Positions 17,741-26,227 of a stretch of 64,000 nucleotides of DNA are shown here, piece after piece. The position numbers were made by a program, and so were the translations under genes. Positions within the stretch are counted from its first letter, which is position 1. The number at the start of each line of letters is the position of its first letter. This stretch comes from G963662675 sp963662675 (GTDB lineage: Bacteria > Bacteroidota > Bacteroidia > Bacteroidales > Prolixibacteraceae), in the NCBI GenBank assembly GCA_963662675.2, contig CAXXHP010000001.1, forward strand, positions 248,001-312,000, in the 5' to 3' direction. The notes under the pieces are model-generated. The model saw only the letters and a list, made by a program, of their open reading frames with translations. It made no database searches and was not told where the DNA came from.

Positions 17741-19065
17741 TAGATGTAAGAATTAATCAGTTGTTCAAACATCTCTTGCTTACCACTAATCAGTTTTGGT
17801 TCTCCTGTTTCTTTGGCAGTAGTATATAAATCTTCTAGCGATAATTTACCGTTTTCGAATTCGGAACCTTTCCCAGAGTCGAATGAAGCATAGCGTTCTT
17901 TCCGTAGTTTCAGGTAATTGGAGTTCTTTAAGATATCATCAGCAATAACCAAGGAGCGGGCAAATGTATCCATGCCCGAAACATGAGCGATGAAGATATC
18001 CTCTAAATCAGTTGAGTTTCGACGGATCTTAGCATCAAAATTAATACCTCCCTGAGTAAATCCACCGGCACTGATAATTTCTAACATAGCCTCCGTTGTT
18101 TCATAAATATTGGTTGGGAATTCGTCAGTATCCCATCCGTTTTGGTAATCTCCTTTGTTGGCATCAATTGAGCCCAGCATACCTGCATCGGCAGCCATTC
18201 TCAGTTCATGGGCAAAAGTGTGACCCGCCAAGGTTGCATGGTTCACTTCAATATTCATTTTAAAGTCATCCGAAAGATTGTTTTTGGCAAGAAATCCCAA
18301 TACTGTCTGAGTATCGAAATCATATTGATGTTTTGTTGGCTCCATTGGCTTAGGTTCAATAAGGAAGGTCCCTGTGAATCCTTGCTTACGTCCATAATCT
18401 TTAGCCATATTCAGGAATTGTCCGAGATGATCCAATTCGCGTTTGGTATCTGTATTTAGCAGACTCATATATCCTTCGCGTCCTCCCCAAAAAACGTAAC
18501 CTGTTCCTCCTAATTCAATGGTTGCATCAATTGCATTTTTAACCTGAACGGCTGCATTAGCCAGCACATTAAAATCAGGATTGGTTGAAGCGCCATTCAT
18601 ATAACGAGGATCACTAAATACGTTGGCTGTTCCCCAAAGTAATTTTACTCCAGTTGCGTTTTGGCGCTCTTTGGCAAAACCTATAATGTTTGAAAGACGT
18701 TTCTCAATCTCAAAAACCGACCCATCGCCTACAACATCGGTATCATGAAAACAGTAGAAAGGAGCTCCAATTTTTGTGATAAATTCGAAAGCTGCATCCA
18801 TTTTGTTTTTAGCTGCATCCCATGGGTTGGAAGCACCATCCCATGGGAAATTCTGAGTTCCCGGACCAAACGGGTCGCCCCCATCTCCACAGAACGTATG
18901 CCAGTATGCTACTGCAAAACGCAGGTATTCTTTCATGCTTTTACCACCTACAATTCTATTCTCATCATACCATTTAAAGGCCAGTGGATTTTTTGAATCA
19001 GGACCTTCATACTTAATCTTCTCAATTCCGGGGAAGTATTCTTTATTACCTTTAAATACAGTCAT
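17740..19065 (-). CDS. xylA: Xylose isomerase
   Basis: Converts D-xylose to D-xylulose in the cytoplasm, using two divalent metals. Family landmarks are FCFHDTDV (catalytic His and Asp), GYVFWGGREGY, the FLIEPKPMEPTKHQYD metal region, NIEVNHATLAGHTF and GSIDANKGD. At 441 residues it is a full-length class II (long) enzyme. It sits 15 bases after xylB and overlaps xylE by one base. Confidence 0.98.
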   Translation of the reverse strand: MTVFKGNKEYFPGIEKIKYEGPDSKNPLAFKWYDENRIVGGKSMKEYLRFAVAYWHTFCGDGGDPFGPGTQNFPWDGASNPWDAAKNKMDAAFEFITKIGAPFYCFHDTDVVGDGSVFEIEKRLSNIIGFAKERQNATGVKLLWGTANVFSDPRYMNGASTNPDFNVLANAAVQVKNAIDATIELGGTGYVFWGGREGYMSLLNTDTKRELDHLGQFLNMAKDYGRKQGFTGTFLIEPKPMEPTKHQYDFDTQTVLGFLAKNNLSDDFKMNIEVNHATLAGHTFAHELRMAADAGMLGSIDANKGDYQNGWDTDEFPTNIYETTEAMLEIISAGGFTQGGINFDAKIRRNSTDLEDIFIAHVSGMDTFARSLVIADDILKNSNYLKLRKERYASFDSGKGSEFENGKLSLEDLYTTAKETGEPKLISGKQEMFEQLINSYI

Positions 19066-19080
19066 CTTATTTTTTTTAGT

Positions 19081-20565
19081 TTATATTTTTTTTGATAGTT
19101 CATTTTTCCAGTTTTCATAGGCAGCTTCATAAGCTGCTTGTTTTTTCATGTCTGGCTCAATGGTTTCCATTTTGCTCAGGTTGGCAAAGGCCTCTTTCTC
19201 CGATTTGTAGTAGCCAGAACCAATGCCTGCTCCGCGAGCGGCTCCAACTGACCCATCGGTATTATACAGCTCAATTGTTGCACCCGTAATTCCGGCCAGT
19301 GTTTCTCTGAAGATGGGACTAAGAAACATATTCGCTTTTCCGGCACGAATTACTTTCGCATCTATTCCAATGGTTTTCATGATGTCCATTCCGTATTTAA
19401 ATGAGAAGACGATGCCTTCCTGCGCTGCCCGGAATAAGTGAGCGTTGGAATGAATGTTAAAGTTAATGCCTGACATTGTTGCCCCTGGATTTTTGTTCTC
19501 CAAAACACGCTCTGCTCCATTCCCAAATGGGAGAATACTAACCCCTTCTGATCCGATTGGAACCTTGGAGGCCAACTCATTCATTGCGTCATAAGAGATA
19601 GAATTTCCACCAATCTGCTTATTCAACCACGAATTCAGGATGCCTGTGCCATTAATGCAGAGGAGGACACCTAGGCGATTTGCTTCGGCTGTATGATTGA
19701 CATGTGCAAAAGTATTTACTCTTGATTTTGGATCGTATTTAATCTCATCGCTTACACCGTAAACAACTCCCGAGGTTCCGGCAGTTGTGGCAATTTCTCC
19801 TGGATTAAGCACATTCAGCGAAAGTGCATTATTGGGTTGATCGCCAGCCCTGTAGCTGATTTTAGTTCCCGCAGCCAGACCAAGCTCTTTTGCAGCGTTC
19901 TCGCTAACTACACTTTGAACCGAAAACGTTGGAACGATGTTAGGGATGAAACTCTCTTCAAAACCATAATAATCAAGAACCATTTTGGCTAGGGCATTCT
20001 CTTTAAAGTTCCACAATATTCCTTCGGAAAGTCCGCTGGCTGTAGTTTGAGTTTCACCACTTAGTTTCATGGCAATGTAATCGCCCGGGAGCATGATTTT
20101 ATCAATTTTTGCGTATAGCTCTGGTTCATTGTCTTTAACCCACTTTAGCTTTGATGCCGTGAAATTCCCCGGCGAATTAAGTAGGTTTTCCAGACAAATT
20201 TGTTCTCCAATTTCGAGTAAAGCCTGTTCTCCAATGCCTGTGGCGCGGCTGTCACACCAGATAATTGAAGGCCGTAGTACCTGTTGGTTTTTATCGACCA
20301 AAACTAAGCCGTGCATTTGATAAGAAATGCCAATAGAGTCTATTGTTGACGGTTCAACCTTAGATTCATTTAATACTTCATTTAAAGCTAACTTGAGATT
20401 TTTCCACCATTGTTCGGGGTTTTGCTCAGCCCATCCAGATTGGATTGCTGTAATTTTCATTTCTTTTTTAGGGAAGTATGATGAAGCAATACATTTGCCT
20501 GATTCCCCATTAAGGATAGAAGCTTTTACTGAAGAGCTTCCAATGTCGAGTCCGATTAAGTACAT
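19081..20565 (-). CDS. xylB: Xylulokinase, FGGY family
   Basis: Phosphorylates D-xylulose to xylulose 5-phosphate for the pentose phosphate pathway. The N-terminal ATP-binding fold starts with YLIGLDIGSSSVKAS, and the substrate loop holds MHGLVLVD and IIWCDSRA; the second FGGY domain has GTSGVVYGV and GAARGAGIGSG. I use the ATG at 20565 (494 residues, normal length). A longer frame starting at 20643 is rejected because it would cover a near-perfect promoter and the operator. GGAAAAGAT lies just before the chosen ATG. Confidence 0.96.
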   Translation of the reverse strand: MYLIGLDIGSSSVKASILNGESGKCIASSYFPKKEMKITAIQSGWAEQNPEQWWKNLKLALNEVLNESKVEPSTIDSIGISYQMHGLVLVDKNQQVLRPSIIWCDSRATGIGEQALLEIGEQICLENLLNSPGNFTASKLKWVKDNEPELYAKIDKIMLPGDYIAMKLSGETQTTASGLSEGILWNFKENALAKMVLDYYGFEESFIPNIVPTFSVQSVVSENAAKELGLAAGTKISYRAGDQPNNALSLNVLNPGEIATTAGTSGVVYGVSDEIKYDPKSRVNTFAHVNHTAEANRLGVLLCINGTGILNSWLNKQIGGNSISYDAMNELASKVPIGSEGVSILPFGNGAERVLENKNPGATMSGINFNIHSNAHLFRAAQEGIVFSFKYGMDIMKTIGIDAKVIRAGKANMFLSPIFRETLAGITGATIELYNTDGSVGAARGAGIGSGYYKSEKEAFANLSKMETIEPDMKKQAAYEAAYENWKNELSKKI

Positions 20566-20590
20566 ATCTTTTCCAACGTAAAATTGATTA

Positions 20591-20644
20591 CTGTTCTGTT
20601 CCGTTCTGTTTTGCAAAGATATGTTCGGATTTGCCAATTTCAAA
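20591..20644 (-). promoter_or_regulatory. xylBAE promoter with embedded operator
   Basis: On the minus strand TTTG (20641-20644) is followed after exactly 19 bases by TATCTTTG (20614-20621), a perfect match to the Bacteroidota TTTG/TAnnTTTG promoter. Just downstream lies CGGAACAGAACAG (20591-20603). AACAGAAC occurs twice here with a 10-base period, so repeats fall on one face of the helix. The predicted start site falls next to or within the repeats, as expected for repression. The xylB ATG follows at 20565. Confidence 0.8.
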
Positions 20645-20672
20645 GGGAGTTAAATATGTTTTTCAGCAGGCT

Positions 20673-21668
20673 TTATAGTGAGCTACGAACTTTCAAGGTG
20701 GTTGGTATTTGTATGTTTGTGTGATTTCCGGTGATGACAAATTCAGCAACTTTCTTTCCCATTAATTCAAAATCTGTGGAAATAACAGTAATTCCATCTT
20801 TAATATATTTTTTCATGGGGGTTTCGTTATAGGAGATAACACCGACATCTATGCCAGGAATCAATTCTTTAGAAGAACACTGGTCAAGAAATCGTGCTAA
20901 TGTTCGGTCACTAACTAACAAATATAGATCTCCCTTTCTCACATTGAAATTCTTGGAGTTTTTCAATATCTCGTAGTTGAGATGGAAATCTTTTCCAAAT
21001 TTCTCAAAATAAGTGATAGACATTGGTGGGTGGTAAGTGAATTCCGGGTATAAATAAATGAAACGATCGTATTTCTTAATCAATTCCAGATTGTTTTCTA
21101 ACGATTCATAAAGGATTTGACCAAAGTCTTGGTAGATAATCGACATTTCAGGTGTCGAATGAACCATCCAGTCAATTAATAGCAGCTTATCATTTGGAAT
21201 CTGATTAATAATTGAAGGAACCTTTTCGTGATCAAAATTCATCACGATATATTTAGAATATTTCCCGAGGCTCTCTGTGATTATTTTTTCGAAGATATCG
21301 ATATTGTAGTGATGAAAGTGAAGATCAACAGAAACGGTATCAGGTAGGTTGTCAAGAAATGAGCCATAAAGGACTTCCTTATACGCTTTAAAAGTATCGA
21401 GAAATAGAAACACTTTTGTCGTTGCTTTAGCCACAAAGTAGCCTTTGTTGGGCACCGATTCAATAATCCCTCGACTTTTTAATTCAGCGTAGGCCTTAAA
21501 CACGGTATCACGAGAAAGTTTACTTTCCTTACATAGTTGATTCACTGAAGGTAAAATATCTCCAATCTGTAAAAGATTGCGATTGATTGCTTCAATAACG
21601 GCATCAACTAACTGTTGAAATTTTAATTGAGTAGAAAAAGGATCGATATTAAAATTGAATTTGCTCAT
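20673..21668 (-). CDS. GntR-type transcriptional regulator with LacI-like sugar-binding domain
   Basis: Probable pentose-responsive repressor of the xyl genes. Residues about 10-75 form a GntR winged helix-turn-helix (PSVNQLCKESKLSRDTVFKAYAELKSRGIIESVPNKGYFV). The rest is a periplasmic-binding-protein-like sensor of the LacI/GalR class (IPGIDVGVISYNETPMKK, FELMGKKVAEFVI). This GntR-plus-LacI layout is also that of AraR. It lies directly upstream of xylB on the same strand, and the same 13-base motif precedes both genes, which supports joint and self control. The inducer (xylose or an oligoside) is not known. Confidence 0.88.
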   Translation of the reverse strand: MSKFNFNIDPFSTQLKFQQLVDAVIEAINRNLLQIGDILPSVNQLCKESKLSRDTVFKAYAELKSRGIIESVPNKGYFVAKATTKVFLFLDTFKAYKEVLYGSFLDNLPDTVSVDLHFHHYNIDIFEKIITESLGKYSKYIVMNFDHEKVPSIINQIPNDKLLLIDWMVHSTPEMSIIYQDFGQILYESLENNLELIKKYDRFIYLYPEFTYHPPMSITYFEKFGKDFHLNYEILKNSKNFNVRKGDLYLLVSDRTLARFLDQCSSKELIPGIDVGVISYNETPMKKYIKDGITVISTDFELMGKKVAEFVITGNHTNIQIPTTLKVRSSL

Positions 21669-21680
21669 AGGGTAAGTGAT

Positions 21681-21701
21681 CTGTTCTGTTCCGCAAAAAT
21701 A
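21681..21701 (-). promoter_or_regulatory. Promoter -7 box and operator of the GntR regulator gene
   Basis: CGGAACAGAACAG at 21681-21693 is identical to the motif in the xylB promoter. It directly abuts TATTTTTG (21694-21701), a TAnnTTTG -7 match on the minus strand; no good TTTG was found at the -33 spacing. The regulator ATG is 12 bases further on. Confidence 0.65.
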
Positions 21702-21777
21702 ATAAACAAATTATAAAAGAGACGACTATTTATATGTGTATAGAAAATATTTGTGAAGTATGAGCGTTCAACTATTG

Positions 21778-21853
21778 AAAAAGGATAAGTGGAGAGCCTT
21801 TCATTACAGTGCATAAAGTTTGGTCAATTCGGCATGTTCTCCCTTATCCTTTT
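21778..21853. repeat. Long-arm inverted repeat in a 366-base gap
   Basis: About 16 bases per arm (near 21778-21795 and 21837-21853, core AAAGGATAAG and CTTATCCTTT) pair with a single one-base bulge around a loop of about 42 bases. Read on the plus strand the second arm is followed by GATTTTTT; on the minus strand it follows the proline dehydrogenase stop by about 180 bases. It may be a terminator, a small repeat element or a structured RNA. The rest of the 21702-22034 gap shows no gene. Confidence 0.5.
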
Positions 21854-22034
21854 GATTTTTTAAAGTTAATGAAATTCTTTTATACTCCCCGTTGCGTTTT
21901 TATCAATAAAATATATATCCGACATCTTGTTTAAGTTCGTTTTAGTGAAATAAATAGCCATATGCTTCGTGATCTAATTTAAAAAAAAACGTAGTTGCCC
22001 CCGATCTTAGAGGCTTGGGTTATTGAGTTGAGAA

Positions 22035-22946
22035 TTAACCACGAAAAAAGATGGCCTTAATAATGTGAGTCGCCATTCTGTGATTTTCTTTTAATCGACG
22101 AGTAGAGTAGTTTAACCATTCTTTTCCAAAAGGAACATATATTCGCATTTTATGTCCCTGATTAACAATTGAATTCCTCAATGATGGAGTTACGCCGTAA
22201 AGCATTTGGAATTCATACTTATGTATGGACACTTGGGATTCCTTAATTAAGGATAGTGCACCATCTATTAAAAATTTATCATGGGTGGCAATACCCACGT
22301 AAATGTTATTTTCAAAGCAAAATCTAAGGTTTTCAAGGAAGTGGTCACGTACTTCCTGATAGGAAACAAAAGCAATATCAGGTGGTTCGATATAAATTCC
22401 TTTACAAAGCCTAATATTTATAGGGAGGCGGTTGGTATGTGATTTTATCAGGTTCGCCAAATCCTTTTGGGTGCGTCTGAGATAGGCTTGAAGTACGATT
22501 CCTACATGATTTGGAAATTCATTCTTCAGTTTTTGGTAAAGTGCGAATTCAGCATCTACACATTCCGAATTCTCCATGTCAATTCGAATAAAATTATTCT
22601 TCATTGCAGCGAAATTTACAATCTCTTTGAGATGATTGTAACAGGTTTCTTCATCTATTAAAAGGCCGAACATGGTGGGTTTCAACGAAAAGTTCCCTTT
22701 AATCCTTTCTGCAGTAAATCGCTTAATTATTTCAATATATTCTTCTTTATAGGATCTGGCTTGTTGCAAATTTGAGATATTCTCACCTAATAAGTCGATG
22801 GTGATCTCCATGCCCTGAGAATTCAACTGACTTGACACCTTAAGCCCATCATTGATTGTTTCTCCTGCGATGTAACGTTTAGAGAAAACCCAAATCAGTT
22901 TTTTGGGAAGATAAGGAAGTAACGATGCAATTAGTCTATTCAGCAT
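22035..22946 (-). CDS. putA: Proline dehydrogenase (PRODH), single-domain
   Basis: FAD enzyme that oxidises L-proline to 1-pyrroline-5-carboxylate and passes electrons to quinone. PRODH barrel motifs seen are RIDMENSECVD, VLQAYLRRTQKDL, RLCKGIYIEPP, KYEFQMLYGV and RIYVPFGKEWLNYSTRRL. I start at the ATG at 22946 (MLNRLIASLLP, 303 residues), which fits related short PRODHs; upstream in-frame ATG at 22970 and TTG at 22973 are possible. It stands alone; the next enzyme of the pathway is encoded at 39375-41012. Confidence 0.92.
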   Translation of the reverse strand: MLNRLIASLLPYLPKKLIWVFSKRYIAGETINDGLKVSSQLNSQGMEITIDLLGENISNLQQARSYKEEYIEIIKRFTAERIKGNFSLKPTMFGLLIDEETCYNHLKEIVNFAAMKNNFIRIDMENSECVDAEFALYQKLKNEFPNHVGIVLQAYLRRTQKDLANLIKSHTNRLPINIRLCKGIYIEPPDIAFVSYQEVRDHFLENLRFCFENNIYVGIATHDKFLIDGALSLIKESQVSIHKYEFQMLYGVTPSLRNSIVNQGHKMRIYVPFGKEWLNYSTRRLKENHRMATHIIKAIFFRG

Positions 22947-23242
22947 AAAATTATAGATTATAAAACCCATCAATTATAAAATTACGATTATTGATTGACT
23001 GTGTTCAATGATCTTTATCATCGGAATATATTGACTTTTCTTAGTTTTTTGGGAGAAGAAGACAAAAATGCATCAGCGTTAAAAAATGTTATAATTATAT
23101 GAATCCGTAATGATTAATTTATATTTTTGATTCTGAAAAACTAAATACTAATACTTGTGGAATTGTTTGGACTTTTTTCCGAGATAAGAAGAGACGGATT
23201 CTGAAATGAATATTCCACCAAATCTAAAAACAAAATATACGT

Positions 23243-23836
23243 ATGAAAAGTACTTCCTTGATTTTAAACTTGGTTCTGTTGGTTGCCGTTGTCGTGATTT
23301 ATATATTGCATTTTTCATCAGATAAAACGGACCCAGGAGAAAATAGAACCCTGTCAAATTCAACACAACAATCAGATTTGAAAATTGCATACCTAAAGGT
23401 TGATTCGTTGATTGCATATTATGATTTTGCGCTGGAACTCAATAAAGGGTTTGTCAAAAACCAAGAGGAGTACAGTAAAGAATATACTGAGAAGCGGACC
23501 AAGTTTGAAGCTGCAGCTACAGCTTTTCAAGAGAAATTGCAGAGTGGCGGTTTTTTAACCGAAGCTCGTGCTGTTCAAGAGCGTGACCGCCTTGTTGGAG
23601 AAGAGGAACAAATTGTTAATTTAGAAGAAGAATTGACTGCAAAGTTGACTGAAATACAAACAGCAAATAGTCAGCAATTGGAGGATAGTGTTATGAATTA
23701 TCTTCGGATTTATAATAAGGACAAACAGTACTCATACATACTAGATGCTACTGAAATTATTATTGGAGATGAAGCAAGTAATATTACAAGTGAGGTGCTT
23801 AATGCACTAAATGGTCGTTACGCAGCGAAAAACTAA
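23243..23836 (+). CDS. OmpH/Skp-like periplasmic protein
   Basis: Probably a membrane-anchored periplasmic chaperone-like protein. One N-terminal hydrophobic segment (residues about 5-24) is followed by a linker, the Skp/OmpH start (KIAYLKVDSLIAYYDFA), a long charged coiled coil (about 70-145) and a closing helix/strand (YSYILDATEIIIGDEASNIT). The last part is typical of OmpH-family proteins of Bacteroidota. The gene ends 19 bases before a clear terminator, so it is probably transcribed alone. Confidence 0.82.
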   Translation: MKSTSLILNLVLLVAVVVIYILHFSSDKTDPGENRTLSNSTQQSDLKIAYLKVDSLIAYYDFALELNKGFVKNQEEYSKEYTEKRTKFEAAATAFQEKLQSGGFLTEARAVQERDRLVGEEEQIVNLEEELTAKLTEIQTANSQQLEDSVMNYLRIYNKDKQYSYILDATEIIIGDEASNITSEVLNALNGRYAAKN

Positions 23837-23855
23837 GTAATCACATATTGTTGAT

Positions 23856-23883
23856 AAATCCGGGTTCTGCCCGGATTTTTTTT
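23856..23883 (+). terminator. Rho-independent terminator after the OmpH-like gene
   Basis: Nine-base perfect stem (AAATCCGGG 23856-23864, CCCGGATTT 23870-23878), 5-base loop and then five more T residues. Confidence 0.9.
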
Positions 23884-23900
23884 ATACCTAACTTTCCGAC

Positions 23901-25100
23901 ATGTCATTTGCACATCGTTATATTGAGCGAAATATCACACAGGAAATTTTTATTGAGGAAGCTCCATCTTCAAATCTTGGAATAAGTGTGATAATTCCTG
24001 TTTGTAATGAGGTTGACCTGATTTATACGCTAGATTCGTTAGCTGCATGCCAACCCCCTTTTTGTTCTGTTGAAGTGATTCTTGTTGTCAATGAGTCCGA
24101 AACAAGCGATAAGGAGATTCTAAGGCAGAATGATAAAACCATGCTAGAAATAAATAATTGGAAGCAAGAGAATAAGAATATTTTTTTTAAGGTGTATTCT
24201 ATTCGCCCACAACCATTCCCAAGTAAGCATGCCGGAGCAGGATTGGCAAGAAAAACAGGGATGGATGAGGCTATTTCTCGATTTAGTCAACTCGATAATT
24301 CAGATGGTATTTTAGTTTCGTTGGACGCTGATACCCTTGTCGATTCGAATTATTTGGTTGAGATTGAAAGGCTATTTAAATCAGAACAAGATTTGGCGGG
24401 AGCTACCATCCGTTTTAAGCACCGAGTTGAAGAGATTGCAGATGAACGCCATAGGGCAGGGATGATTTTGTATGAGAGATATCTGCATTATTACAAACGT
24501 GCTTTGGCTTATACCGGATTTCCATATGCAATTTATACCATTGGCTCAGCATTTGCTGTTAAAGCGAACGCATACGTTAAACAGGGGGGCATGAGCAAAA
24601 GACAGGCTGGCGAGGACTTTTATTTTTTGCATAAACTAACGCAGTTTGGGAAAGTTTTCGAGTTAAATACAACCTGCGTATACCCTTCATCCCGCATTTC
24701 AAACAGAGTGCCCTTTGGAACTGGCCCGGCTTTGCAAAAGTGGATAGATGGCGATGACAGCCTTCGTGATACGTACCGGTTTGCAGCTTTTGAAGACTTG
24801 AGAGTTTTTTTTCAGCTACTGCCCAACTTATGGGAAATGAGCATTGACTCGGATTCATTGGATAAACTCCCGATAGCCGTTCCCATTATAATGTTTCTGA
24901 AAGAAGATGGGTTTCTAGTATCATTAGATGAAATACAAAAAAACAGTGCTTCTTATAAGTCGTTTGAGAAGAGATTTTTCCAGTTTTTTAATGCATTTAA
25001 AATTCTCAAATTCTTAAATTATTCGCATATGCAGTACTATTCTTTGCAGGATTTGGATTTGGCAACAGCTGATTTAAGAATCGCGGAAAAGGTGTTGTAA
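23901..25100 (+). CDS. Glycosyltransferase family 2 protein
   Basis: Cytoplasmic or membrane-associated sugar transferase of GT-A fold. It shows ISVIIPVCNEVDLIYTLDSL at residues about 28-48 and the nucleotide-sugar/metal motif SLDADT at about 146-151; an acceptor-side GEDFYFLHKL matches the usual (E/G)ED catalytic region. No membrane spans are obvious. The 399-residue C-terminal portion is not recognisable. It is not part of a visible polysaccharide cluster, so donor and acceptor are unknown. Confidence 0.83.
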   Translation: MSFAHRYIERNITQEIFIEEAPSSNLGISVIIPVCNEVDLIYTLDSLAACQPPFCSVEVILVVNESETSDKEILRQNDKTMLEINNWKQENKNIFFKVYSIRPQPFPSKHAGAGLARKTGMDEAISRFSQLDNSDGILVSLDADTLVDSNYLVEIERLFKSEQDLAGATIRFKHRVEEIADERHRAGMILYERYLHYYKRALAYTGFPYAIYTIGSAFAVKANAYVKQGGMSKRQAGEDFYFLHKLTQFGKVFELNTTCVYPSSRISNRVPFGTGPALQKWIDGDDSLRDTYRFAAFEDLRVFFQLLPNLWEMSIDSDSLDKLPIAVPIIMFLKEDGFLVSLDEIQKNSASYKSFEKRFFQFFNAFKILKFLNYSHMQYYSLQDLDLATADLRIAEKVL

Positions 25101-25137
25101 ATCGTCTAATAATTACAATGCTTTAAGGCGCAATGTG

Positions 25138-25419
25138 TTAATATTTCACGAAGAATGAGTCGAAACCTTGCAGACTAGGAAGTTCCGATTTAAAGATGCG
25201 ATCAATTCGACTCATGCTGTTCCCAATATTTATCATGTCAAGAAAGATTGTTATTGAATCGGAATTCCCTTCAACCTCTAGTTCAACACTACCATCGGCT
25301 TTATTTTTCACCCATCCTTTTAGTTTTAGCTCATTAGCCTTTTGTCTAATGAAATATCGGAACCCTACACCTTGAACCCGACCAATTAGAACAATATGAA
25401 AAGCTTCCGGGTGACTCAA
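25138..25419 (-). CDS. acyP: Acylphosphatase
   Basis: Small cytoplasmic enzyme hydrolysing acyl phosphates. The signature GRVQGVGFRYF carries catalytic R21, and WVKNKADGSVE carries N39. The 93-residue length is normal. Start is TTG at 25419, the only candidate before the signature; it overlaps the stop of the upstream gene as TTGA, so translation is probably coupled. Confidence 0.95.
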   Translation of the reverse strand: MSHPEAFHIVLIGRVQGVGFRYFIRQKANELKLKGWVKNKADGSVELEVEGNSDSITIFLDMINIGNSMSRIDRIFKSELPSLQGFDSFFVKY

Positions 25420-25796
25420 CTTTGTGAGTTTTGTAAAGGCGGATTTTCAAATTCTTTTACAATCTCAGGCTGTACAAGTGCCCAGATGGAATATATGCCC
25501 AGCGCAGTTCCAAAAGGAAAACTGAGCACGTCCAAGGCGGAAACAATGATTATTAGAATACGAGCCCATTGTTTACGTTTCAACAAACCAATGCCACCAA
25601 TAATTCCTGGAACTGAAATAATGACAAAGAAAACAGCAAGTACATTGCCTACAATATTTAAAATAAATACGGCTTCCATGTCATCTGCAAAATTGCCGAT
25701 TAGCTTGAAGAATACAGAAAAGAAAAAAGCTGCGAGTAAGCCAAGGGAGCTGAATACAATGTGAAGTGTCCCAACTAGATTAATGTGGTTTTTCAT
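25416..25796 (-). CDS. Small four-span membrane protein of unknown function
   Basis: Integral membrane protein of 126 residues from the ATG at 25796; an in-frame GTG at 25838 is less likely because it adds no conserved sequence. It has hydrophobic spans at about 9-30 and 45-70 and another pair at about 75-110 around the polar loop LLKRKQWAR. This layout resembles small DUF4064-like membrane proteins, but I cannot assign a family. It is coupled to acyP through a 4-base overlap. Confidence 0.7.
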   Translation of the reverse strand: MKNHINLVGTLHIVFSSLGLLAAFFFSVFFKLIGNFADDMEAVFILNIVGNVLAVFFVIISVPGIIGGIGLLKRKQWARILIIIVSALDVLSFPFGTALGIYSIWALVQPEIVKEFENPPLQNSQS

Positions 25797-25961
25797 TTTT
25801 TTACTAAAATTAAGAAGAATGATCGACAAATGAATCACTCAGTTACATAAGTTTTTACATCTAAAGGAAACAAGATTATTCTTTATCTGTTGAAATAGTA
25901 GCTAGTCTACTTTTGATGACGCATTTTTATTAATTTTGTATCGGATTAAAAAGAGAGAAAG

Positions 25962-26210
25962 ATGGAATTCATTAAGGTATTACTTATTGCGATTGTATTA
26001 GTTGGGATTTCTTTTGCCGGATTGGCAATTAAGATTTTAATCGAGAAGAAAGGAAAGTTTCCAAATCTTCATATTGGGAGCAATAAAAATATGCGCGCGC
26101 GCGGTATAACTTGTGCTCAGACTTTTGATAAAATAGAACAGGCTAAAGCTAGAAAAGAGTTGTCTTTTAAAGAGCTCACATTGCTTGAAGATTCTAAAGG
26201 AGGTTGTTAA
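25962..26210 (+). CDS. Small membrane protein beside apbE, candidate NQR maturation factor
   Basis: Eighty-two residues: one membrane span (about 5-27), then a soluble tail with HIGSNKNMRARGITCAQTFD and a terminal GGC. Cysteines are C51 and C82. I recognise similar short proteins next to NQR/ApbE genes in Bacteroidota, usually called membrane or secreted protein, but with no assigned role. In gammaproteobacteria the same genomic position holds NqrM, a small membrane protein with four cysteines needed for iron insertion. It is convergent with apbE, 17 bases apart. Possible promoter boxes TTTG (25912-25915) and TAATTTTG (25931-25938) have short spacing. Codon tract GCGCGCGCGC at 26094-26103 is unusual for this AT-rich DNA. 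Confidence 0.72.
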   Translation: MEFIKVLLIAIVLVGISFAGLAIKILIEKKGKFPNLHIGSNKNMRARGITCAQTFDKIEQAKARKELSFKELTLLEDSKGGC

Positions 26211-26227
26211 GCTCTTCTTGTTTTATC

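Noticed and set aside
20566..20643. N-terminal extension of xylulokinase to 20643
   Set aside because: The extra 26 codons cover a perfect promoter and the operator, and the FGGY fold starts at the ATG at 20565.
23148..23417. 89-codon minus-strand ORF
   Set aside because: Mostly antisense to the OmpH-like gene signal and promoter region; no motif.
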